In this document: in pieces, positions 1 through 8,531 of the stretch
How positions within the stretch are numbered: the first letter of the stretch is position 1
How the letters are laid out: every line of letters starts with the position of its first letter
Assembly: GCA_946406115.1 (NCBI GenBank)
Contig: OX291553.1
Location: 5,001 to 69,000 of the forward strand
DNA: 64,000 nucleotides
Direction of reading: 5' to 3'
DNA from: Apoda limacodes
Taxonomy: Eukaryota > Arthropoda > Insecta > Lepidoptera > Limacodidae
Translations under genes and position numbers: made by a program
Notes under the pieces: model-generated
Databases searched by the model: none
The model's input: only the letters and a program-made list of their open reading frames with translations
What the model was told of the DNA's origin: nothing

Positions 1-15
1 TAACCTAACCTAACC
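1..15. repeat. telomeric (CCTAA)n remnant
   Basis: Three CCTAA units at the left edge, C-rich strand on plus, so the chromosome tip is to the left. They form the 5' flank of the first TRAS-like element. Confidence 0.9.
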
Positions 16-1834
16 AGTCACTACCACGTCGCCGCCGTTAACGCCACGATTCTGCGTGGCTCCGCAGTCGAAAAATCGTCGAAAATAGACCGAGTAGACC
101 TACAGTGTTGTGCAAAGTGTCGAATTATAGAGTTTTGTGTTACCAAAGTGGGTGAAGTGCTTGGATTGCCGAAGACATCCAGGAAGACCATCCTACAGGA
201 GTACCTCGGGGAGCACATTGCTAATTTTGAGGTTAAAAGTGATGATTTTGGCCTTTCATCGCATGCGCTGCCCAATCGAGATCGGTGCCCCCACGATTTT
301 GTTGTACCCATCGGTGCACCCCGGAGAGAGGAACTTTTTGCCACGTTCGCAGATTTTTTGCAGCAAGAACTTCGGAGCTGCGGGACAAAAACAGGACTGG
401 CGAAAACCACGTTTTGCGGCCTGGATCAAAATTGAAAGCTAAGTTAAATTACTATATTTACATGGACTATAATTATATAAAAACTTTTTCTTAAATCGTT
501 ATACTTTTAAAATTATTTCCATTTTAGTTAGTAAAATTTTGCTTTCAAGACTTTATTGCTTATTTAAAGACAGGGTTGATCGGTTGCTTGTACTTTTTTA
601 GTGCTGATTAGACTGTAAATATTAATTTAAATTCATATATAAATTTTCAGATTTTTTCCATCAGGTTTTTCGGAGTTATAAGCATAAACTCAAACTTAGT
701 GAAACACGTGCTTGGTCTTAGGATAAGAAATTTTAAAAACTTTTATGTGTATAGAATTAAGGAGATTTTTCTGTACTATTTTACGTTTTGTTTGTGTTCC
801 TAGCTCAATTTTTTGATTTTTTGTGATAATCTGGTTGTTTTTTGTTGTTTTTTCTTCTTGTGCTCGTCTTTTTGTAAATATTATCGTCTCATCGTGTAGC
901 CCTTCTCATTCCACACACAACAATACCAAACACGACTCACCTAGGTCCTCTAGAACCGGAGATATCATCAATCTTATTTTGGCCGCCATTTTGACCGCCA
1001 TCTTTTTAATTTTAAAATCGTCACTACTCCCTCAATTTTGGAGATCCTGAACCCGGATTTCCACTGTTAGTATTAGCTAGAAACTGGTATCTCTACTAAC
1101 ACCTTGTACCACACCCTAAATTTCCCCCCCCCATCCCCCATAATAACGGACCATAAAGTAACTGGAATACACAACTCTCCATAAACAATCCAAACACGAC
1201 CTTTCTACGACGTCTAGAACCCGAGATATCCTAGGTACACTTCCTACGCCGCCATCTTGGAAGCCATATTGGATATACTAAAATAAGTATAACTCCCAAA
1301 CTAAACATCGTAGAAACTCGGGATTTTCTTCTTTGCCATCTTACCCTAGCCCCGCACCTGCCACTACCAAAATTTTGCATTTTTACAAACACCCACTTTT
1401 TCCTGCTTAAATCAATAGATCTTTGCATTCCCTACATGTAGACACCAAACACGGTTATTTTTACATCATAATCACTGAAATAAGGGACATATCAAGTTTT
1501 GTCCGCCATCTTGTCCGCCATATTGAAAATCTTATTCTTTTAATATCTCGACAACTACAAGTCCCACAGCAACCAAACTTTTTTCTCCCAACTTCATTCT
1601 GCACTATCTCCAAATTAAGAATACTAAATACCCCCTCTCCCTCACCCTTCCCCCACCAACAAGGTATTAACTTTAAACCGCAGTAATTCAGTCCGTAATC
1701 GATCGGGAAACTCGGGATTTTTTGCGTTAACATCGTCAGAATCTAGGCTTTCGAACCGCTACCTTTATAGGCGTCTAGCGTTCGATCCCTTTTCCACCTC
1801 TATTTTTCAAAACTAGACACATTTTGTTTGCAAC
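16..1834 (+). promoter_or_regulatory. T1 5' UTR, probable internal promoter region
   Basis: This 1.8-kb stretch before ORF1 has no convincing coding frame. Bases 900-1700 hold three diverged tandem units of about 255-265 bases. Each begins near a CCAAACACG block (926, 1190, 1444) and contains a pair of GCCAT cores exactly 12 bases apart (985/997, 1251/1263, 1505/1517) in the context CCGCCATNTTG. That context resembles the YY1/Pho zinc-finger consensus. LINEs need an internal promoter at the 5' end, so a promoter role is inferred. Confidence 0.6.
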
Positions 1835-4108
1835 ATGTCATCTAAATCAACAAAAAGTTCTAGCCTCACCAGGAAATCGAAGATCACTGACAAGCCATAC
1901 AGCTCAGGATCTCAGAAAATCCCAGCCAAGGCACAGGAGGAAGGGAAAGCAAAAATGCCAACAAAAGCAAAAGTGACGCCAGATGGTGAACTGGCACTGC
2001 AGAACAATCCTCTACCACTCGAGGAGAACCTAGCCCCGAGCGACTTTCAGACATGGCACACTTCTACCCCAGTACTTGAACAGCAGAGACCGAGATCAGA
2101 ATCATCACTGCTGCGCATAAAAGCCCAGATCAAAGCCGCAAACCAAGCAAACCTTGAGAAGACCGCACTTGACGCCAAGGAACCGCAGGATGAAGACGAA
2201 GACAATATATCAGCAATATCGTTCGTTTCGTCAGCTGGTTGCGGAGGATATCTACACGAAATGCCTAGATTTGCCAACAAGCTCCTCCAAAAGACAAAAT
2301 CTAAGCTTGAGGAGTCTAGAAATCTGAATAGAGAAATACGAGAAGCCGTCATTAACGGAATCCATGGGCTGTACGAAATTATCCTGAGACTTGCCGACTC
2401 ACGGCTCCGCCACATTGCGGAGCGCGAGAAATCAAAAGCCCAATATGAGCACCAACTCCTTATCACAGAAGCTCGACATGCCAAATTACTCGAGAACGTG
2501 ATTTCGAAGCACGAGGAACGCGCGAGAGACCTCCAGGAACAGAACAAACAGATTTTGAAGGAGATCTCGGGCTTCCGCGGATTCTTGACCTATGAATTAG
2601 AGTCAGATAGAAACCTGAATGCAGAGAGAGAGAAAGGTGTCAAGGAAGTCCTTACTAAAGTTAAACACCAAACAGACCCAAAAAGAAATGAGACCATAAA
2701 TGAAAGCCTAATAGAAATTAAAAACAAGATCGACGATTCTAAGTCAGAAAAAACATCCCAAGAGGCTAGAGAACTTTTAAAGCTTACTCAAGAGATACAA
2801 AATCTCATTATGAGTATAGAAGCACTAAAAACTCGGCCGCCCATAACAAACCCGGTCACAGACCCATCTCACGATCAAATAACTACCCCAAGAGTTGAAG
2901 ACGATTTTAAAATCATCCACATGCTGACGACAGTTATAAACGATGTCAGACAAGTCAAGTCACTTATAGCATCAAAGGAAACTGACTGCAACAAGGTCAT
3001 TGCTAGGGAAATCAAAAATAACATAGACACACATAACTACAGACTACAACGAGAAATAGTGGAGGAGCTTCACGCAATGAAGGACGATCTGACGGGAACA
3101 CTTAGTCAGCCCCAGCTAACTAAAAATATTGGAGAGGAGCTCATCGTCGAGGAAATAAGGGCCCTTAAAACCCTAGTAACAGACACAGCAGGCCCAATTC
3201 ACAGCACGATGGAGGACCTATGCAAGGGACTTAAAGAATCTGAAATAATTGGCACCTATCCACCCTTTCCAAAGACATATGCAACAATTGATAACAAAGC
3301 CCCAAAAACCGACGACCTGGAACCAAGACCTACTTACGCTAGCGTTGCATCAACTCCCCGGTTTTCTTTAGTGGTCCAGTCCTTGGATCCTAGACACACA
3401 AGTGATGATGTGGTAAAAAAGATCAAATCTGGCGTTGACGTAATAGAATTGGGGATAGGTATCAATCAACTTAGGAAAACTAGAAATCAAAAGGTAGTTA
3501 TCGGATGCGACAGTGAGCCGGATTGCAGAGCCTTAGGTAAAGCCCTCAGAGAAAAAGATGCGTCTCTTACAGTCTCCCAACCTCAGCTTAAAAGACCCAT
3601 GGTAAAACTAATTGGAGTTATAAGAGGCCTCACAGATGGTAAAATAATTGATGCGATCATAAAGCAGAACAGAAAATTGCTGGCAGACATCTCAGACGAA
3701 GAACTTAAAATGAAGCTAATACGCAGAACTCGTGGAGGAAACTCTGAAACCTGCAACGTCATAATAGAGGTATCACCGGCTGTCTGGAGAGCTATGGTAA
3801 CCAAGAAAATAAAAATCAAAGTGGATTACCAGAACATTCCAGTGGTGGATCATTCTCCGGTTACGCAGTGTTATAAGTGTCTGAAGTTTGGTCATCTTGC
3901 AAGAGACTGCCAAAAAAATACTATTTGTGGACACTGCGCAGGACATCACGACACGCGTCAGTGCCAACATAGAGCTCTGCCACCGATGTGCAGTAATTGC
4001 ACAGAAGCAGGACGAAGTCCCGTCGACCACAAGGCTTATAGTGCATCATGTCCTGAATGGACAAAGTGGGACAAGATAGCGCGGTCTGCAGTGAATTATC
4101 ACTGCTAA
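1835..4108 (+). CDS. TRAS-like ORF1, gag-like RNA-binding protein (757 aa)
   Basis: This is the nucleocapsid-like ORF1 protein of a telomeric LINE, expected to bind its own RNA and help bring the particle to telomeres. The N-terminal 130 residues are Lys/Ser-rich and low in complexity. Residues about 150-310 are long, charged and helical, with coiled-coil character. Residues about 500-625 form a structured region before the knuckles. Three Cys/His knuckles lie at about 679-744: CX2CX4HX4C, then CX2CX3HX5C, then a longer CX2CX9HX6C, the usual R1-clade gag arrangement. The start at 1835 is the first ATG of the frame and is followed by a basic Ser/Lys stretch. The protein ends in Tyr-His-Cys and a TAA in the context TGCTAAAG, where ORF2 is open in the +1 frame. 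Confidence 0.9.
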   Translation: MSSKSTKSSSLTRKSKITDKPYSSGSQKIPAKAQEEGKAKMPTKAKVTPDGELALQNNPLPLEENLAPSDFQTWHTSTPVLEQQRPRSESSLLRIKAQIKAANQANLEKTALDAKEPQDEDEDNISAISFVSSAGCGGYLHEMPRFANKLLQKTKSKLEESRNLNREIREAVINGIHGLYEIILRLADSRLRHIAEREKSKAQYEHQLLITEARHAKLLENVISKHEERARDLQEQNKQILKEISGFRGFLTYELESDRNLNAEREKGVKEVLTKVKHQTDPKRNETINESLIEIKNKIDDSKSEKTSQEARELLKLTQEIQNLIMSIEALKTRPPITNPVTDPSHDQITTPRVEDDFKIIHMLTTVINDVRQVKSLIASKETDCNKVIAREIKNNIDTHNYRLQREIVEELHAMKDDLTGTLSQPQLTKNIGEELIVEEIRALKTLVTDTAGPIHSTMEDLCKGLKESEIIGTYPPFPKTYATIDNKAPKTDDLEPRPTYASVASTPRFSLVVQSLDPRHTSDDVVKKIKSGVDVIELGIGINQLRKTRNQKVVIGCDSEPDCRALGKALREKDASLTVSQPQLKRPMVKLIGVIRGLTDGKIIDAIIKQNRKLLADISDEELKMKLIRRTRGGNSETCNVIIEVSPAVWRAMVTKKIKIKVDYQNIPVVDHSPVTQCYKCLKFGHLARDCQKNTICGHCAGHHDTRQCQHRALPPMCSNCTEAGRSPVDHKAYSASCPEWTKWDKIARSAVNYHC

Positions 4109-7100
4109 AGCAAAGGGCCCATCACCACTTAAAATCGTACAATTAAATTTAGGCCGTGGATACGCAGCAATGAAAGAAGCGATTTCAGAAGCGGAAGCAA
4201 ATGGAGTATCAATTATGCTACTACAAGAGCCCTTCGTGGGTAACAAAGGCTACGTCACTTCAGCATATCGCGTCATACAAAAAACCAACGCCGACATCAG
4301 TAACCCAGTAAAGTCGGCGGCGGTCATCCTCGACAGAAACCTAATTGTTACCGAAAATAACAGCCTCAATACCGAAAACATTATCAGTTTCAAAGTCATC
4401 CTAGGCCAAGTCTCTACTGCTTTTGTTAATGTTTACCTGGAAGGTAGTGTAGATATAGAGCCATATCTGGAGCACCTGCAAAAAGTTATAGAAAAAGTAG
4501 AAGAGAGAAACATAGTTGTAACAGGGGACGTAAATGCAAAGAGTATCTGGTGGGGCTGTGATATCGACGATGAACGAGGCACCGCGTTTATGCAACTGGC
4601 AGCACAAATGGAGCTCAATATTATAAACGACGGGAGTACCCCCACATTTTACACCTATCGGGGAGATACGCTTTACACGAGCATTGTGGACGTCACAGCA
4701 TGTACAAATAACATGCTTACACGAATTCGAGATTGGAGAGTAAATATAGACACAGCAAGGCTCACAGACCACCGCCAGATAGAGTTTAGCATAGACTTCG
4801 ACCATAACCAAGACGATTTACCTAAAACCTCTACTAGGAAATTTAATACCCAAAAAGCTAGGTGGAAAGACTTCAGAAGCTCTTTTGTTCTATCGCTAGA
4901 AAATAAAGACATCAATCCAAGAACCGTGGCAGCCATAGAACGGAGGGAAGATCTGGAAACAGCTATAGCGCAGTACACCGCGGCTATAGAGGAAGCCAGC
5001 AAAGAAGCAATACCTGAAATAAGGCCCACATCGAAAATAAGACCCAGTAAATGGTGGAACAAAGAACTCGGAATTAAAAAGAAAGAGGTCATTTCAATAA
5101 GAAGGAGAATAAAGCAAGCCAATCCCATCAGGCGACCAGTTCTAATTGAGCAGTATAAAGAAGCAAAACTTGAATACAAAAAAATGATTGAATCGTCAAT
5201 CACAAAAAGCTGGAAGGATTACTGCTCAACTCAGAAAAAAGAATCAATGTGGCAAAAAGTGTTCCGCATCATCAAAACCTGCAACCCCAAAGAAGGGGAT
5301 AGACTACTTCGGTCATCGACAGATGCGGACGTAATTATGAGTCCATCGAAGTCAGCGCAGCAACTGGCAGAGACGTTCTACCCCGCTGACATTCCATTTA
5401 CCGACACTAAAGAGCAAAAGAAACTTAGAGATAGTATGGAACAAAGCGCAGACGAGCCTCTCTCAGTGGCGGCGCAAGCTTTTACACACCAGGAACTTCG
5501 GGCAGTCTTCGCCAAGATGAACCCAAATAAGGCCCCTGGAATAGATGGGCTCACGTCCGACATTTGCGAGTGTGCGTACATGGCAGACCCCGAAACCTTA
5601 CTAGCCATATTTAATAAGTGTCTCGAGATTAGCCACTTTCCGACGGCATGGAAGCACGCCAAAGTCAAAGTAATCCCTAAGCCAGGAAAAACGGATTACC
5701 AAGCTGCCAAATCCTATAGACCAATTGGACTTCTCCCAGTACTTGGGAAAATTCTGGAGAAACTTTTTGCCAACAGAATCCTTTGGGATATGGGTCATAA
5801 TGAGGAAATCAGCCCTAGACAATATGGATTCCTACCCCAGAGAAGCACGGAGGATGCCCTATATGACGCAGTCGAAGTGGTCAGATCGGCAATGAACCAA
5901 AAACTTATAGCCGTTATGGTCTCATTAGACATTGAAGGGGCCTTTGATAATGCGTGGTGGCCAGCAATCTTAGACGAGCTGCGCCTTAAGAAGTCCGATC
6001 CCAAGTTGTACAACTTAGTTAAGAGCTACTTATCTGAAAGGAGTATCGAGCTCACATACGCTGGAGCCACCATAAAGAGGTCAACTAATAAAGGTTGCAT
6101 ACAGGGATCCACCTGTGGACCGTTATTGTGGAACGTTCTATTGGATTCCCTCTTACGGTCGGCAGATGATATGCCAGTTCATGTCCAGGCCTTCGCTGAT
6201 GACATATTATTGATAGCTACTGGCAAAACAGGTAAAGAAATTGAGGAGAAATTGAACCCCACTTTAAAGAAAATTGTAAAATGGGGAGACAGTAAAAAGC
6301 TCAGGTTTGCTGCCCAAAAGACACAAGCAATTATCATTACAAAAAAGCTTAAATACACCAAGCCAAAGCTTGTCCTAAACGACACAGAAATAAAACTTGA
6401 AGAATCGTTTAAAGTGCTGGGCCTAACAATAGACAGAAACCTCAATTTTTTGACACATATTGATGCGGTGACTAAAAAAGCCATTAATTTATATAAACTA
6501 CTAAGCCGAACCGCCAGAGCCCAATGGGGACTAAATACAGAAATAATTCGGACCATTTACGGAGCTGTAATTGAACCCATCATACTGTACGGCTCTAATG
6601 TCTGGGGCCTCGTTGCAGACAGAAAACAAATAAGGGACAGGCTAGAAAAAACTGGCAGGTTATTTACTAACCTTATAACCAAGGCCCACCGCACTTCTTC
6701 CTTTACTTCCGGTTGCATTCTAGCTCAAACTATTCCGCTAGACTTAAGGGCAAAGGAACAAAGGAAATTGTACGAGATTAAAAGAGGCAAGCCTTTAGAC
6801 GAACTACCGGGTAGAGAACTTGAAAGTAGAATCAGTCCCTTCACTTTGCCACATCCTGCTTTCCGCAAACCTGTCACCTTCGATCTTATTAGCGACCAAT
6901 CAGACACAGATAATATTGACAGGAACATACCGCAAATATACACAGATGGTAGTAAGCTTGAGGGCAGGGTTGGCGGAGCGGTTTCATACTGGTGCGAAGG
7001 AACCGAAAAAGGGCAAACCAAATTTTCCCTAGCTAGTTACTGCAGCGTGTTTCAGGCGGAAATGGCAGCAATATATAGAGCCACAAAACTTATGACTACA

Positions 7101-7805
7101 AAGCAAGCATTCAGGAACTCCGCAATACTGAGTGACTCCAGGTCTGCACTTGAGTGCTTAGCAGATCCTAATACACTTAACCCAATTGCGTATAAAATAA
7201 ATTTAGAATTAAGAAAGCTGGAAGAGCAAGGAGGAAGCGTCCATTTCTTTTGGGTAAAAGCACATGCTAATATCACTGGCAATGAAAGAGCCGATCAATT
7301 AGCGAAAGAAGCCGCACTTAAATCCAAAAGAAGTCACGCTTACGACGCTTTCCCCCTCTCATATGCGAAACAACTTATTAGAAACAACACAATAGATGAG
7401 TGGCAACAAAGATACGACCAGTCCATAGCAGGAAACATCACAAAAAAGTTCTTTCCAAGCATTAAAAGCGCATATGGAACATTAAGGAAAATAAAAATGG
7501 AAAACCTTCTTGCACAAATGTTCACAGGCCACGGCGGATTCCGATCATATCTTTTCAAAAGAGGTTTAGCGCAATCTCCATGCTGTACTTGTGACGATCA
7601 AAGCCAGGAAACAATATTGCATATACTGATCCATTGCCCAAAATATCATATTGACAGGTACAATTGCGAATGCATCATGGACGCTCAAATAAGCGAAGAA
7701 AACTTGGCCGCTTTAGTGGAAAGTGAACAGTGTAGAGATGCCTTTCTAGCCTTTGCGAAACAAGCAATTAAAGCTGCAGGCCTGGCTAATGGAGCAAAAT
7801 ATTAA
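4107..7805 (+). CDS. TRAS-like ORF2: endonuclease, reverse transcriptase, RNase H (about 1233 aa)
   Basis: The enzyme would nick telomeric DNA and copy its RNA by target-primed reverse transcription. The N-terminal APE-type endonuclease shows QLNLGRG (about residue 13), TGDVNAK (about 138), SIVDVTA (about 192) and LTDHRQ (about 218). The reverse transcriptase shows KAPGIDG (about 475), SLDIEGAFDNAWW (about 605), the QGSTCGPLLWN block and the catalytic FADD (6192-6203). RNase H follows with acidic residues in YTDGSK, FQAEM, SDSRSA and GNERAD (about 945-1060). A Cys/His motif CX2-3CX8HX4C sits near 1159. The frame is open from 4095, overlapping ORF1. The first ATG (4170) lies after the conserved endonuclease start, so translation probably begins upstream by a +1 shift at the ORF1 stop or by non-AUG initiation. 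No inactivating change was seen. Confidence 0.9.
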   Translation, partial: KAKGPSPLKIVQLNLGRGYAAMKEAISEAEANGVSIMLLQEPFVGNKGYVTSAYRVIQKTNADISNPVKSAAVILDRNLIVTENNSLNTENIISFKVILGQVSTAFVNVYLEGSVDIEPYLEHLQKVIEKVEERNIVVTGDVNAKSIWWGCDIDDERGTAFMQLAAQMELNIINDGSTPTFYTYRGDTLYTSIVDVTACTNNMLTRIRDWRVNIDTARLTDHRQIEFSIDFDHNQDDLPKTSTRKFNTQKARWKDFRSSFVLSLENKDINPRTVAAIERREDLETAIAQYTAAIEEASKEAIPEIRPTSKIRPSKWWNKELGIKKKEVISIRRRIKQANPIRRPVLIEQYKEAKLEYKKMIESSITKSWKDYCSTQKKESMWQKVFRIIKTCNPKEGDRLLRSSTDADVIMSPSKSAQQLAETFYPADIPFTDTKEQKKLRDSMEQSADEPLSVAAQAFTHQELRAVFAKMNPNKAPGIDGLTSDICECAYMADPETLLAIFNKCLEISHFPTAWKHAKVKVIPKPGKTDYQAAKSYRPIGLLPVLGKILEKLFANRILWDMGHNEEISPRQYGFLPQRSTEDALYDAVEVVRSAMNQKLIAVMVSLDIEGAFDNAWWPAILDELRLKKSDPKLYNLVKSYLSERSIELTYAGATIKRSTNKGCIQGSTCGPLLWNVLLDSLLRSADDMPVHVQAFADDILLIATGKTGKEIEEKLNPTLKKIVKWGDSKKLRFAAQKTQAIIITKKLKYTKPKLVLNDTEIKLEESFKVLGLTIDRNLNFLTHIDAVTKKAINLYKLLSRTARAQWGLNTEIIRTIYGAVIEPIILYGSNVWGLVADRKQIRDRLEKTGRLFTNLITKAHRTSSFTSGCILAQTIPLDLRAKEQRKLYEIKRGKPLDELPGRELESRISPFTLPHPAFRKPVTFDLISDQSDTDNIDRNIPQIYTDGSKLEGRVGGAVSYWCEGTEKGQTKFSLASYCSVFQAEMAAIYRATKLMTTKQAFRNSAILSDSRSALECLADPNTLNPIAYKINLELRKLEEQGGSVHFFWVKAHANITGNERADQLAKEAALKSKRSHAYDAFPLSYAKQLIRNNTIDEWQQRYDQSIAGNITKKFFPSIKSAYGTLRKIKMENLLAQMFTGHGGFRSYLFKRGLAQSPCCTCDDQSQETILHILIHCPKYHIDRYNCECIMDAQISEENLAALVESEQCRDAFLAFAKQAIKAAGLANGAKY

Positions 7806-7961
7806 GAAGAAGTCCAGGGAAGAATTTAAGCAGAATAACAAAGAAACAAAAATTTATATTTATAATTATGACATTACAAACTTGACATTGAAATCACAAT
7901 TTTATATTAAATCTATAATAAAGACGAAATCGAAAGATGGAATAAAATAATTAGCCTCAAG

Positions 7962-7984
7962 CGCTGTAATATAAAATAACAGCG
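7962..7984 (+). other. 3' UTR hairpin of T1
   Basis: The arms CGCTGT and ACAGCG can pair. The same position in other copies has TGTTGT/ACAACA (11621-11642), TGCTGT/ACAGCA (33320-33341) and TGTTGC/GCAACA (40515-40536). Both arms change together, which points to a conserved RNA hairpin. Confidence 0.6.
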
Positions 7985-7995
7985 ATAAAACTCAG

Positions 7996-8083
7996 GCAGG
8001 AGGGGTTTTAGTTGGTGCGAGTCCAACACTACCCAAATATCCCAGACGATCCATGGGTGTCCATAATGGATTTCCCCTCCTGC
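7996..8083 (+). other. conserved 3' terminal RNA fold of T1
   Basis: A perfect 10-bp outer stem, GCAGGAGGGG with CCCCTCCTGC, encloses a GTTGG/CCAAC hairpin and an ATGG/CCAT hairpin, 11 bases before the poly(A). GTTTTAG follows the 5' arm and GGATTT precedes the 3' arm. The same plan recurs in other families in this window. It is the likely recognition site for reverse transcriptase. Confidence 0.75.
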
Positions 8084-8119
8084 ATAAGATAATTAAAAAA
8101 AAAAAAAAAAAAAAAAAAA

Positions 8120-8530
8120 CCTAACCTAACCTAACCTAACCTAACCTAACCTAACCTAACCTAACCTAACCTAACCTAACCTAACCTAACCTAACCTAAC
8201 CTAACCTAACCTAACCTAACCTAACCTAACCTAACCTAACCTAACCTAACCTAACCTAACCTAACCTAACCTAACCTAACCTAACCTAACCTAACCTAAC
8301 CTAACCTAACCTAACCTAACCTAACCTAACCTAACCTAACCTAACCTAACCTAACCTAACCTAACCTAACCTAACCTAACCTAACCTAACCTAACCTAAC
8401 CTAACCTAACCTAACCTAACCTAACCTAACCTAACCTAACCTAACCTAACCTAACCTAACCTAACCTAACCTAACCTAACCTAACCTAACCTAACCTAAC
8501 CTAACCTAACCTAACCTAACCTAACCTAAC
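8120..8530. repeat. telomeric (CCTAA)n array, about 82 units
   Basis: 411 bases of uninterrupted CCTAA with no variant unit seen. It is the longest and cleanest array in the window. It separates T1 from T2. Confidence 0.97.
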
Positions 8531-8531
8531 A

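Larger units (their letters stand above)
16..8119 (+). mobile_element. full-length TRAS-like telomeric non-LTR retrotransposon (copy T1)
   Basis: An 8.1-kb element lies between CCTAA repeats on both sides. It has a 1.8-kb 5' UTR, a gag-like ORF1, an ORF2 with endonuclease, reverse transcriptase and RNase H, a 290-base 3' UTR and a poly(A) of about 25 bases at 8095-8119 that runs straight into CCTAACC. Both ORFs are uninterrupted, so this copy may be active or recently active. Length, two-ORF layout and target match TRAS elements of the R1 clade known from Bombyx. The family name rests on target, orientation and motifs, not on a database match. Confidence 0.88.

Noticed and set aside
823..1050. 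75-codon ORF in the T1 leader
   Set aside because: Short, Ser/Leu-rich and overlapping the tandem leader units; no motif and no counterpart in T7.
7996..8083. tRNA-like gene or tRNA-derived SINE head
   Set aside because: The fold is cloverleaf-like, but there are no A and B box promoter blocks, anticodon arm or T-loop sequence; it lies in a LINE 3' UTR.
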